Below are positions 1 through 12,305 of a stretch of DNA of 64,000 bases, one piece after another. The DNA lies in NCBI RefSeq assembly GCF_020921035.1, contig NC_063151.1, positions 21,458,934 through 21,522,933 on the forward strand, read 5' to 3'. The stretch comes from Rhodamnia argentea (Eukaryota; Streptophyta; Magnoliopsida; Myrtales; Myrtaceae). The position numbers and the translations under genes were made by a program. Every line of letters starts with the position of its first letter. Within the stretch, counting starts at the first letter, position 1. The notes beneath the pieces were generated by a model. The model was given only the letters and a program-made list of their open reading frames with translations. It did not search any database and was not told where the DNA came from.

Positions 1-131
1 TTTATCGAAAATTAACGGAGGGTAAATTTTTCATATGTGTACCAGGTTTGGAATTTTTTGTGGTCAAAAAATAATTTGAGGTACATTTGTCACAAGTGTA
101 CCAATTTGGGGTTTTCTATGATATTTACCCT
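1..131. repeat. Right half of foldback element, family A (cut by window edge)
   Basis: AT-rich DNA with the recurring phrase 'gtaccaatttggggtttt' and 'ggtaaatttttcatatgtgtacc', the same subrepeats that build the complete copies at 2245-2763 and 30838-31370. Only the half that follows the asymmetric centre is present, because the window starts inside the element. No coding potential is visible. Confidence 0.6.
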
Positions 132-234
132 TTTTTTTTTCCTCGTTTAGGTTGAGAGTTGGCGGAATAATATTTTTTTTCTTAGTGTTTATCATTTCTT
201 TTTCTCTTTTACGGGGGGAGCATGTGCATAGGAA

Positions 235-775
235 ATCATAAAATTAAAAACTTTCAAAGTATGTAATCAAATCCTAAAGTTTGTTAAATTGGTGCAATTA
301 TTCATTCCGTTAACTCCGTATAACTTGACTAACGAAAAATGCTGACGTAACTTTTTTAATATTTTCTCTCCTACATGACGATGATATGGCTAAAACGACG
401 TTATTTTGATACAAATCTATTTTTTAATAAAAAAAAATTTTAAAAAAGTTAGAACCAAGCAGCTTAGCCCTTCCCGCTCTTGCCCCACCATTATTGGGAA
501 GGGCCGATGATGGTGGGGGAATGGTCGATGGGGCCTAACGAGCCCTGCCACCCTCGTCTAGGCCAAAAGAATATCGTTAACCACGTCATCGCCACATAAA
601 AGAGAGAATATATTAAAAAAAGTCATGTTAGCATTTTCTGTTAGTCAAGTTGGACAGAGTTAACAGAATGACTTGATTGCACAAATTTGACAAGTTTTAA
701 GGCTTTATTACAATTTTTGCAAGGCTTAAGATTGGATTGCACTTTTGTGACAAATTTGAGGACTTCTAGTGAACA
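235..775. repeat. Foldback/MITE-like element, family B, with GC-rich core
   Basis: The segment around 290-395 (gtgcaattattcattccgtt...) returns as an imperfect reverse complement around 580-690, including the shared stretch reading aacttgactaac. The arms enclose a GC-rich core at about 470-560. No ORF of interest is present and the exact ends and target duplication could not be fixed. The architecture of long AT-rich inverted arms around a GC-rich core matches the neighbouring elements. Confidence 0.55.
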
Positions 776-831
776 TATCATTTTCTTTTTTTTCGGTCAA
801 AAACACATCCCTTCTTTGAATATTAGAAGTT

Positions 832-1313
832 GGGAAAATTCCAACTAAAGGCCCGAAGCATTCTCATTTTCTCAATTAAAAGCCCGATCTCGTAGGCCAA
901 CCGATTAAGGGCATTTTTGTCAAACTATCATCTTAATATAATTTTAGGTTAAATTAAGTTAAAATAACAATAATAAAAAGAAAACACATGCTGAAGGGCT
1001 ACCCTCCCACCTGTGGATCCCCCCCCCCTGCCGATGGGGCATCGGCGCCGGCCAACAAGGTCACGGGTGCCTCGGCAAAGGTCGGCAACCCCACCGACCC
1101 GAGGCAAGGGCCGGGGCCGGGGCCATCACCTGTGTTTTCATCTTTTTTTAAAAAAATTTAAAAAAATGTAACAAAAAATAAAGAAACAAAACCAAAAAAG
1201 TTAAACGATGAAAATGTATATTTCATAAGTGCTCCTTTGAGATTGATATGGCTACTTCAAGCCTTTTTTCTGAAACAATGTCCACTTTTCAAGTCCTTAT
1301 TTAAAATTTTTCC
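832..1313. mobile_element. Mutator-type MITE/foldback element with 9-bp target duplication
   Basis: Left end gggaaaattccaactaaagg and right end (reverse complement) ggaaaaattttaaataagg are imperfect terminal inverted repeats about 70 bp long. The element is flanked by a perfect 9-bp direct repeat, ttagaagtt, at 823-831 and 1314-1322, the duplication length known for Mutator-like transposons. The core at 1000-1130 is very GC-rich. It has no coding capacity and would be non-autonomous. Confidence 0.65.
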
Positions 1314-1322
1314 TTAGAAGTT

Positions 1323-2244
1323 TGACTGATTTCTCCAAAATTGTTTTCATATGTCCAATCCTTGAACAATGTCAGCATTCTAACTCTTGTTATTGTTCTT
1401 ACTTTGTTGCAATTTCAAAATCTATACATATTAAAATGAACGGATTGGTATAGTAAAAGGGTGGCATGGTGTGTAACCCACAATATATTCACTTTTTTTG
1501 GTCTGTTTTGATCTTGGTAGAGAGTTGGTAGAAAGTTCTACTTATCATATTTATGTTTTGTTTTCCTTTTCGTATTAGAGTTGATAGGTGATTTTTAGGA
1601 CTATTCTGTTTAGGCATCGTTTATTTTGGAGATTATTATGCATAAATATCATTATGATCACTAATTCGAGTAAGAAACTTTCAAAATTATCCTTTTTTTT
1701 TACTATTTTTATTTTTCGTTTTGAATTCCTGTGAATATTGCTTTGTGAGGTACTATATAGTTTATGTTCTTCTAGTTACATGCATTTTACAAAAACACAA
1801 AAATTCCAATTTGGAATAGGATTTAATTTAGATTGTTTTCTAATTTGAATTGGATTATTTTACGCTTTAGATGGTTTTCATATTTTGAATTTGGAATAAA
1901 ATCTCTAAAAAAATAACACGTGTATATAGTTGCATCGCTCTTGCCATGTCATCGTTGTCGTGTCATCATCTATGCTACCAAGTCATAATTTCGATGTTAT
2001 TAAGCGATTTCATGTTTTCGACAACAAAAAAAGTGATTTTATGTTTAGGGTCATTTGAATTAGATTGCGTGTCATGTTAAAATTAGTGACCTATAGACAT
2101 ATTTTAAGATTAAAATTGCATTACAATGCATTGCGTATGAACTAGTTTTTTTATAAATAAAAAATAAAAAAATTAGAATTACGTTGCATTTAGTTTAGGA
2201 CATTTATATTTTCCTAATTCGTAATTCGCAGATATTAAGAATTT
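1323..2244. other. AT-rich intergenic DNA
   Basis: I see no coding region, RNA gene or clear repeat here. The stretch is AT-rich with short homopolymer runs. Confidence 0.5.
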
Positions 2245-2763
2245 GGGTTATTACCTTGAAAAACCCTAAACTAGTATACTTGTGATAAATTTATCCCAAA
2301 TTATTTTTTTGACCACGAAAAACCCCAAACTAGTACATTTTTGATGAATTTATCCCAAATTATTTTTTTAACCACCAAAAATCATAAACTGATATATTTG
2401 TGACAAATTTACCTTAAATCAATTTTTTTACCACGAAATACCCAAAATTAGTACATTTGTGATAAATTTACCCAACATTAAATTGAGTTAATATCATGAA
2501 AAATCCCAAATTGATAAACCTGTGACAAACAGAGGGTGAAAATCTCAAAATGGTATACCCGTCAACTGCTACGTGTCATCTAATTTAGCAATTTGATGAT
2601 TAAATTTATCGAAAACTAACGGATGGTAAATTTATCACGGGCGTACGAGTTTGAGGTAAATTTATTACATGTATACTAGTTTGGGATTTTTTGTGATCAA
2701 AAAAATAATTTTAGGTAAATTATTACGGATATACTAGTTTGAATTTTTCCGTGATATTAGCAC
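2245..2763. mobile_element. Complete foldback element, family A, with near-perfect 9-bp target duplication
   Basis: The left half repeats a unit of about 60 bp (ccacgaaaaaccccaaacta, then a 'gataaatttaccca'-like stretch). The right half carries the same unit in the opposite orientation, so the element would fold on itself around an asymmetric centre near 2560-2600. Flanks are taagaattt (2236-2244) and ttagaattt (2764-2772), a 9-bp duplication with one mismatch. The centre is matched in opposite orientation by the copy at 30838-31370, which shows this is one dispersed family. Confidence 0.6.
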
Positions 2764-3294
2764 TTAGAATTTAATTTAAGTGAAGCGATGCTTTGCTTTT
2801 CATCGAGGTTGACCGTCCTCGTCGGTCTTTTCCGGCGGGAAATGACCACGCTATTTTTATTTATTTATTATTTTTTAGTTTATTTTGGTATTTACCTAAT
2901 TCTCTTTCGATTCTTCTTTAATCTCAATCCAACCAAGTTCAAATCTATCCTCCTCCTCTTCTTCTTCTTCTCTCTCTGCGCCTGCATAGTTTGCGAACTC
3001 GATCGCTGCACTCGCCAGTCTAAGGTACTTCAATCCGATTAGTTCGCTCTTTTTGAGAAGTTCTTTTGTTCCAGTGGTTGGCTTTTGCGGGAAAGATCGT
3101 ATTTTGCTGTTGAGTGCTGAGTGAATCAGCAAGGCTTTTGCTGGATTGTCGTGTTGTCGGGAATTTATTTGGGTTTTTCTTAGCTGTTAGAATTCTTGGA
3201 GTGAGTCCCATGGGTTCAAGAAATGCCCTTTTCCTTCTTTGTGTTTACTGGAAACTCATCTCGTCTGCTTATTTGGGCGCTATAGGAATTTGCA

Positions 3295-6200
3295 ATGGCT
3301 GCGAAGAATGGTTCGGAAGCGGCTGAGGAGCACACGTCGAGCGCAGAGATACGGTCGTTTTTCGACTCGGCTCCTCCGCTGAAAAATAGTCTTGAAATCA
3401 CAGACAAGTTGAAGGAGTTTCTTGATAAGAATTCATTGTCGGCTGGTGAGTTGCTCTCATGGACTTTATTCTTCCGCACTTTGATGCTGCATTTGCTTTT
3501 GTTGAGCTTTTCTTTTTCTTTTTTTTTTTATCTTAATGCAGGAGATGGAAGAGCTAACCGAATTGTTTGCGTGACCTCGGGTGGAACGACTGTCCCCCTC
3601 GAGCAACGCTGCGTGCGCTACATCGATAACTTCGCCTCAGGCCATCGAGGAGCAGCTTCCACTGAGTAGGACAGCTTCACCTGCAATTGAGTGGTCGCTG
3701 CCTATTGTTAGAAGTCAGTATTGCTCTAATAAGCCCAACTGATATGTCACAGGTACTTTTTGAAGGCAGGATATGTGGTTATTTTTCTGTATCGAAGGTA
3801 ATACTTAATCATGTGATTTCTTAGTTACTATCATTCAGTCTAGGTGTCGAGGGTATTGTCTGATGAAATGTCAATCTTATTTCCTCTTCTCCCCACTTTT
3901 GAACCAGGGGAACCTGCCAGCCTTATTGCAGGTCTTTGCCAGCTGATCCCTTCCTTGAATGTTTCGAGTTTATAGACGAGTCGCACATTAAAGGTTGGTG
4001 CTACTTCATTCAGGTGATAAAAGTGAAAAAACAGTCTATAATATGACCTTTTCCTGTGGTGCTATATCTATTAATTGAGATATCTGTGGAAGAACCTTAT
4101 CTGATAGCAGTGGTCAAACAAACAATTAACGTTTATTTAGCCCTTAGGGAATAAATTTGCGACATATGTTTCCTCTTGACTTCAGTCTTGCTATATATGC
4201 AGAAAGTTGGTGCATTTTCTTAATGAAAATGCATCTCTTCCTAGCAGACAATTCCATATTTTCGCAAATTGTGGTCTTCCCGTCATCTGATCAATTTAAT
4301 CCTTTTCTCTCAAACTATAGTGAGGGAGCCACATTCTGAAGCTGTGAAGATGGCTATCAGCGATCATCAAAATGTATGGAACATTCATACATGCTTCTTA
4401 AATTGAGTTTTCTAAATGTTCTTCACATTATATCTATCCTATCATGTTTGACTTTACTAGCTTGTTGGGTACTGGTGAACAATTGGTTAATTTTGCTATT
4501 GACTCACTATGTGGCTGTACTGTATCCAATTTTAGGTGGTTGAAAAAGGACAATTGCTGAAACTTCCCTTCACAACCATTTTTGAATATCTTCAGGTTTG
4601 CATCACTAATTTTTATGTTCTTAGTATGGTGAAAATTACTTGAGCAACATCGAAAATGGTCTCTTAGACTTTTTACTCTCCATTAATTATGCACAGTGCC
4701 ACCTTAGAACATTGATTTAGTTATATTTGATGTGGTTTTAGGATGTAAAGGTAATGTTTGCATGTTGAAATGTCTTATGATGCATGAAATTGCCATGCTT
4801 TACCCATTTGCAATCGGTTCAAGACATGTATGTACTCTTAATAGTCGGCTTAACCAACAAGTTCCTTCAACATATGTGAATTATTAGTTCGATGCACTGT
4901 CTTGCTTGTTTTGGATTAGCTTATGAATATTTTGATGCTTCATAGGCCGCCAGCCCCCTCTTCCTTTTTTTCTTCTTTTGTGTGCTTGGAATGAGCAAGA
5001 ATAATATGAAAAAATTAACACGGCAAGGAGTGATATGTTAGGTAGGTGACTGATTCTAAGAATCCAAACATGATTCCTCGGATATGAACCAAACTAGAAT
5101 GGTTGTTTACTCACATTCAGAGCTTCTCATTAATGTTAGATACTAGATTTTAAATTGCAAAAAAAGTGACATTGACCACCTGCGTTATAAAACTATGGAG
5201 GACAGAGAAGTTTTCAATAGTTTTGCATAAAGGCATCTCTCTGTTTCCAATGTATTTCCTTCAAATTGATTCATTTCCCCATTGTTTTTGTATCCATTAG
5301 AGGACCTTTCTCTGTACAATGAAGTTTCAGAACCTTTATTGCTCTATGAAATTTTTTTGCTCTTTGATCTGGTTGTTCAGGCATGCTGATAGAAGTTGCT
5401 CTTTATAACGTGGATCTGGTGTGTGCAGATGTTACAAATGGTGGCAACATCACTTAGGGGTCTAGGGCCACATGCAATGTTTTATCTCGCAGCTGCAGTG
5501 TCTGATTTTTATGTACCTTGGAAAAGCATGGTAATTGTTTGAACTTTGCTGAAACTCTTTCAATTCATTTTTCTGTAGCGGTTTCTTGGAAACAACTTGG
5601 ACCAGAGCTTTTCCTATTTCCATGTGTTAATGTCGAGTACATGGATGCCCTTGTTGTGAAGTGCTGTTACTTAAATTGGGAAGTTACATTGGTTTCCCCA
5701 CTTTTGCCATATCTTTAGAAGATAACGTCCCTGTTTTATCCTCTTAAGAAAATTAAGTAATCATTACTTGTCATTTGGCTGCTTTCATGCTCGAATACCC
5801 TCCTCTGAGGAGTCTAAGCTGTCGGGGGTTGTCTTTCCAAAATCTTAAGTCACTGAATGGAAGTGAGTATGAATCCCTAGACAATTCTCTCTCGTGGTAG
5901 GTTAGGTCGGAAGAACCAGTTCTGCTTACACTCTGCATTAGCATTAGTCAATAACAAGTATACTTTTAGTCATCATCACATTGTCTAAGATTAGCTCGGC
6001 TAGTTTTAAGCCAGTGAATTGGACTCCTCTGTCCCTTTGGCTGGCTAAACTCACAGTTGCTTAACAACTGTAGTCTTAGTTCGTTTAGCTCTATGGATAG
6101 TTGTATAAGTAGTTAGAGTATTTTTATGATATTATAATCCCATTTTCTTTGACTGGGGAAGTTGTATGTTTGTACAGGCAGAACACAAGATTCAGTCAGG

Positions 6201-7304
6201 ATCAGGTCCGCTTGATATGAGTCTGGTTCAAGTACCAAAAATGCTCGCTGTCTTGAGAAAAGAGTGGGCTCCTTTTGCCTATTGCATTTCATTTAAGGTC
6301 AGCTGTTTGGAATCTATCCATTCTGGTGCAACCATAAGCTTCATTAGCAAATAACAACATAATAAATTCAATAGTATGTATGTCATATGGGACAAATCAT
6401 CTGACTCTAGTGACAAAATAACCCTATCCCTGGAGCATTCTCTTATATTTGATGGATGATTTTAATTGTTATTGAGTAAAACAGCATCAAACACTGTTGT
6501 CTTTGCAGTTTAATGAAGATAATTGTCTGAAAAATGTGCAGTCAAAGTAAAAATAATGTCATGTTTGTCCGCAATGAAAGCCGTTTCTCTGCCACATTCC
6601 CTGTAAAAATATCTGCACTGTAAGGTTTACTCCTGAAGTCTGTTAAAGTTTAAAGAAGTCAATGTTGTCACTAAAATCTCTACTGATTCAGGGAAATATA
6701 ATTGCTTACAGCATAATCTTCTACAATATTAGCATTTGCAACTCAGATGCCACGTGTTGCCAGCAAGAAGATTGAATAGATAGTGAAGGTCCTAGAAATA
6801 TAGAAAAGAGTTCAACAAATGCATAATTACACCAGGTCCTTTCCTCTGTATAGCAACAAGTGGAAGTCGGTAATGAGTGGCACCTCAGCAGCTGCTCACC
6901 AGAGCCAGCTGCAAAATTTCCCTGGCAGCAATGTGAACTCTTTATTTCGACAATACTTTCTTCTCCTGTCTAAGATTTTTGTCAAAGGTCTTACTCAGAG
7001 CATTTTTGACTTGGGACTTGATATTATTCCCTGATACAGATATGTTTCTATTGCTAAATGACAGCTAGAGACTGATAAGAACATCCTGCTGAAGAAGGCA
7101 GATATGGCTCTTAGTAAGTACAAAATGCATGTGGTAGTCGCCAATGAGCTTTCAACTCGGAATGAGGAGGTTGTTGTCGTCACGGGTGATGAGAAGGTTT
7201 CAGTTTGCCGAGATAAGACCCAGGTTGGCTGTGATGTGGAGGATCCCCTCATCAAACTGCTAGTTGAGAAACATGCGATTCACATAGTAGATTCTTGCTC
7301 ATGA
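3295..7304 (+). CDS. COAB: Phosphopantothenate-cysteine ligase (PPC synthetase), coenzyme A biosynthesis
   Basis: This gene encodes the enzyme that joins 4'-phosphopantothenate to cysteine, the second step of CoA synthesis from pantothenate. Nine exons splice in frame: 3295-3445, 3542-3665, 3753-3797, 3908-3993, 4321-4373, 4536-4595, 5429-5530, 6178-6297 and 7065-7304, all with GT/AG borders, giving 326 aa, close to the usual plant length. The DFP/CoaB-type nucleotide-binding start ([13 protein letters not shown], then [13 protein letters not shown]) opens in exon 2 at about residue 54. The later segments [12 protein letters not shown] and [14 protein letters not shown]-like residues are typical of eukaryotic PPCS. 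The start ATG follows an untranslated leader that probably carries its own intron (about 3024-3182). A cytosolic location is expected from the family; no transit peptide is seen. Confidence 0.93.
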
Positions 7305-9437
7305 AAATATGAATTGTCAAGAAGTTCAACTGGTCATAGATACTGCTAATTGCCATAATTGATCAATATCTACAGGTTTCAGTTCTCTGAATTCTGTTGC
7401 GTAATAATTGCTCAGGGCAAGTGTTTCCGCAGAGTTTGGCAATACCTCTTTGCCTTACCGTTTGTGTTATTTTTTCCAATTCCATTAAGCACAGAAAGGC
7501 ATTGTTGATGTTCTTGAGGCAACTGCATATTATTTCTGTAGCTGTAATCCTTTCTCAAAGAGAGTAATGGAATGAGATATGATAGTTCTTAAAGCTCTTG
7601 GAGTATTTCCCATTTCAGAGTTTGTTGGAGGCAGATTACAATTTCCATTGGGAGTCCATGTCTACTTTTATACATTTGGTTCAGTTGCAGTTGATAATAT
7701 CAACATCAATGTTGATTCCAGTTGCAGTTCTAGAAATTCCCATTACACAGTTTCCATGAGACCAGCGGAGATGGGAGTGTCTTTTTTACTGGTTTTGGCT
7801 AAACTTCTCTATCTGTGGTTTAATTTTTCATTCATATTCTCCAGTCAGGTGAGCTTGCCCCATGGCTTTCATTTTTTTAACATGCTTGTATGGTCGGTTG
7901 GCTATTTGGTGCTTTTGATTATACATCATCCGATATTTTTCTCTGTTTCTAATCTTCATTTTTTGAGATATTTTCTTGATGTTCAGCTTTCTGTGACTTC
8001 TCACAGTTCAATTGGTTCTATACTAGTTTTTGGTGCTGTTATGTCCTTCACATTCTACTTGAAACATAATATTGTGAATGAACAGCCATGCTTCGCATCG
8101 CAAGATAAGCCTTGATTCTGATTAGATGAATGTGCTAAATACCTGATACACTAAAATAAATAGCTCTCTGATTTATTAAAAGCAAACCTACATATGGTTT
8201 TATATGTAAATGAACACTCTCCATCTGCAAACATGAAGTATCTTGATTTTGAGTGCATATTGCGTTGATGGCGTGGTATTGCACTTTAACAATAGTTTGC
8301 TTTCCTGTCTCTATTCAAATTGAGCTAGTAATGCTATCTAATCTTGACTCTATTTCTCCATCGAGTTTTTTGGCGTGCTCTTTCAATTGTTTGACATTTT
8401 CTTTAGAAGTTGAAGTTGATCAGTGGGGCAGGGAACAAGAGACTGAGCGAACTTCCTTCTAAAATCTCTATGCCAAATCCATCTCCAATTGAAACCAGCC
8501 CTTCTTGTTTGATTGCTCCACTCCATTACCGACCCCGCCTTCAGCTGAATTATGACAGGGATGAGTTATCAACATAGAGGGGCTTGTGTATTCTTACATC
8601 GTTAAGTACATGTACCAGCTTTATCTGGGGTCGAAATCTTTCATGTGCATCTGAAATGCGAGCTCATATTTAAGTTCAGCAAAATGGTGGGGTGAAGCTT
8701 GGATTGATTCTTTTCATATTTTTGGTTCTCATATTACAATCTCTATATTTATGTATCACGTTTTTCTCTTATTCCTGCACCTGTTGATTAAGTTAACAGC
8801 GAGATTGCTACCGTTTTATGAGATTGCCTACGTGTTCTTTTATGAGCTTTGGTTAATTTTACGCTTGCCTCCTTCACATGAATAGTGACCATTTCATGTT
8901 GAACTCATGTCTATCTTTTGTCTTCCTTAATGAACCGTGACTACTTGCTGTACCTTGTCTTCAAAGTCCCATTATCTTCCTAACAAATATTTTCACTCAT
9001 GGGGAAGATCTCCTTCAAAAGGATGAAGGAAGGAGGAGAAGAAATCTTCTTTCTGCTTGGAGTATTCATGTCTAGACAAGTTCATATCTGGTTATATAGT
9101 GCATGGAAGCTTTGCTTTTATCTGATTTGAGTTGCTGTTAGTATTACAGATCAATTATGTTATGTTATGACGAGCTAGCAGATCTTACGTTTTCAATATG
9201 GCTTTCTCCAGTGGCCGGAATGTTTGGTGATGATGATTGTGCAGGGCTGTTTCCTTTTAAAAATGAATGGCCATTTCAATGTCCATTGGCAGACGGTGGC
9301 AAGAAATTTACTTTCAATTCAAAGCTCTAGATTTTGGTTCCCGGGAAAAGAAGAAAAGAAACCACAAAATTTCAAGGGAAGTTTGGCGGCTTAGGCTTAA
9401 AGATTTTATTCAATTATGTGACATGGGAGTTAGTTGT
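7305..9437. other. 3' flank of COAB and intergenic DNA
   Basis: This T-rich stretch probably includes the 3' UTR of the upstream ligase gene. A 178-codon open frame at 7579-8115 has no recognisable domain, low-complexity hydrophobic composition and no splice context, so I do not call it a gene. Nothing else is supported. Confidence 0.4.
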
Positions 9438-9543
9438 TGTTTGGGTTTAGAGAAAGATGATTATTATTATTTGTTAACAAAGGATTACACTTATATTTAA
9501 AAGACCAATTGACTCAAATGACTATTTTACCCTTATTCTAACA
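9438..9543 (-). repeat. Copia LTR (left copy, 106 bp)
   Basis: On the minus strand this starts TGTTAGAATAAGGG directly after a polypurine tract (gaggggga) and ends CTAAACCCAAACA, so it has the TG...CA ends of an LTR. It matches the LTR at 13625-13727. What follows on the minus strand is not a primer-binding site, so this acts as a 3' LTR. Confidence 0.7.
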
Positions 9544-12305
9544 CTCCCCCTCAAGTTGGGATGTAAATATCAAATAATCCCAACTTGTTACATAAAAAAC
9601 TCACTCTACTCCCTCTAAGAGATTTAGTAAAGGCATTTGCAAGTTGATTTTCCGTTCTTGTATGTTGAAGAATAATCTCCCTTTTCTGAACTTTCCCTCG
9701 TACAAAGTGACAGTTAACTTCAATATGTTTAGTTCGCTCATGCAAGACAAGATTATTTGTAATATGAATAGCCGATTGATTATCACAATATAATACCGAT
9801 GGATCCGATGTAGGCAAACCCATTTCTAATAATAACATCCTCAACCAGAGCAATTCACACGTCACATGTGCCATAGCTCTATATTCCGCTTCAACAATTG
9901 ATCGAGAAACCACATGTTGTTTCTTACTTTTCCAGGAAATTATATTACCTCCAAGGAACACACAATAACCCGATGTTGATCTCCTATCGGTAGGACATCC
10001 AGCCCGGTCTGCATCGGAGAAACCTATAGTGCCTAGATGTTCGTAATTCTTGAAAAGTAGCCCTTTACCTGACGCTCCCTTTAAGTACTTGATAATTCCA
10101 AGTACAACATCCCGATGAGTAGTATGGGGAGAACTCATGAACCGACTAACTACACTGACAGCAAATGATATGTCAAGCTTTGTGACAAGAAGATAGTTCA
10201 ACTTTCCCACTAATCTTCTATACTTCCACGAATCACATAACAAATCTCCATGTTTTGGATCAAGTTTCACATTGGGTTCCATAGGAGTATCTACCGGCTT
10301 TGCTCCAAGAAATCCAACCTCATCAAGAATATCAAATACATATTTTTTTTGTGATAAATTGATACCGCCTTGTGAATATACAACTTCAATACCAAGAAAA
10401 TAACGTAGATGTCCCAAATCCTTGGCATTAAATTCTGTATGCAGAAACTACTTAAGTCGTTGAATACTATCTGAATCACTGCGTGTAATGATAATATCAT
10501 CCACATATACCACCAGAAGAATACAACCGGTTGGGGAGATAAAACTAAAAACCGAATGATCTATTTGACACCGTTTTGATCCGAACCCGATAACAGCATC
10601 ACTAAATTTGCCAAACCAAGCATGAGGAGATTTCTTGAGTCCATACAAAGCTTTATGTAAGCGACAAACCAAATTCTCCCCCCGAGCAACGAACCCCGGT
10701 GGTTGCTCCATGTACACTTCCTCGGACAAGTCACCATGAAGGAAGGCATTTTTTACATTTAGCTGATGAAGAAGCCAACCAAAACGTGCTGCAAGGGAAA
10801 TAAAGACACGAACAGATGTAATTTTGACAACGGGTGAAAAAGTGTCATCATAATTAACACCGTATGTCCGAGTATATCCCTTTGCAACCAATCAAGCCTT
10901 CAATCGATCAAGAGTGCCATCAAGATGAACTTTAACAGTGAATACCCAACGACAACCGACGGTTTGTTTCTCCGGAGGTAATGAAGTGAGTTCCCAAGTG
11001 CGGTTATCAATGAGCGCCTTCATTTCATCTTCCACGGCTTGTCGCTATCCAAGATGAGCAAGAGCTTCAGCAACACCTGCTAGGCACGAAACAAAAGACA
11101 AGGATGATACAAATGTAGATAAACTAGGAGATAAACGGTCATATGACAAGAAATTTGAAATAGGATGACGAGTGCGAAGACAATTAGAAAGATTAGAATA
11201 AGGAGTATAACGATCCATAGGGCGATCAACATAAGAATGTGTACCTTTTCGAGCAACTATGGTCACATCGGGATCGGAGGATGGTGCAGCAACCGATGAG
11301 GGAACAGAGGAATCATGTGTTGGTGAAGTTTGTACCACTGTAGTAGGAGCTGCACCACACCGATGATATGTGCGGTCAGCAAATTGAAATTCTATTGATG
11401 GTTCCGAAGGAAGTAGGAGTAGGGGAAGTATCGGTGGGACACATTCATTGCTCTCGGGAGTAGCTATAGGTTCCATCTGAGTAATATAATATGGCTGATC
11501 TTCAAAAAATGTTACATCTGCCAACACGAGCACAAGACGGCGTCTACGACTATAACATTTATAGCCTTTCTAAGTTCGAGAGTATCCTACAAAGATACAT
11601 TTCTCCGCACGAGGATCCAACTTATCAAGACCTGGAGTAAATTATGCACAAAACAAATACAGCCAAGACACGTAGAGGTAATGCAAAGGAAGAATGATTT
11701 GGATGTAATATAGAAAACGGTGTAGCCCCAAAAGACAAAAGTAGGAAGCCGATTAATCAAAAAATAGGCTGTAAGAACAGCATGTCCCCAAAAGGTTTTA
11801 GGTAGATGCATGTGAAACATGATGCAACGGGCAATGTCAAGAAGATGGCGATTTTTACGCTCAGCAACACCATTTTGCTGAGGAGTATATGAACAAGAAG
11901 TCTGATGGATAATGCCATGAGAATCAAGAAAAGACTCAAAACCTGAAGTGACAGCAATATGCTCTTTAGCATTATCTGAATGTAAAGTTTTAATAGAAGT
12001 ATCGTACTGATTTAGTTTTCAAAATAGAACAAGCGAAAGTAGTGAAAAATCTCAGTACAATCTTTTATTAAGAATAACCAAGTCATTCAGGAAAATCATC
12101 TACGAATGTGACAAAATATTTGAAACCAGAAATATCAGAAACACGACACGAACCCCAAACATCCGAGTGTACCAACTCAAAAGGACTTAACACTCGACTC
12201 TAAATACAAGAAGGAAAAGAAACCCTATGATATTTACCAAACCGACAAGCCTCACACTGAAAAGAACTCATAGACTCAAAGTCAGGAAACAAATGCCGAA
12301 GGGAG
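9438..12305 (-). mobile_element. Degenerate Ty1/copia retrotransposon fragment (IN-RT-RNase H-LTR)
   Basis: Read on the minus strand it begins with an integrase zinc-finger remnant and 'LVHSDVWG' catalytic-core start (about 12290-12150). It continues through integrase (11972-11587), the linker (11533-11045) and reverse transcriptase (10891-10448, with the YVDD active site near 10523). RNase H follows (10417-9551, with ADRAGCPTDRRSTSGYC and EAEYRAM motifs), then a polypurine tract and a short LTR at 9543-9438. Stops and frame shifts separate the blocks, gag and the 5' LTR are missing, and the copy cannot be autonomous. It shares its RT-to-LTR part, in inverted orientation, with 12305-13727. 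Confidence 0.85.

Noticed and set aside
7579-8115. 178-codon open frame after the COAB gene
   Set aside because: No domain, hydrophobic low-information composition, and it lies in T-rich 3' flank sequence; most likely chance.
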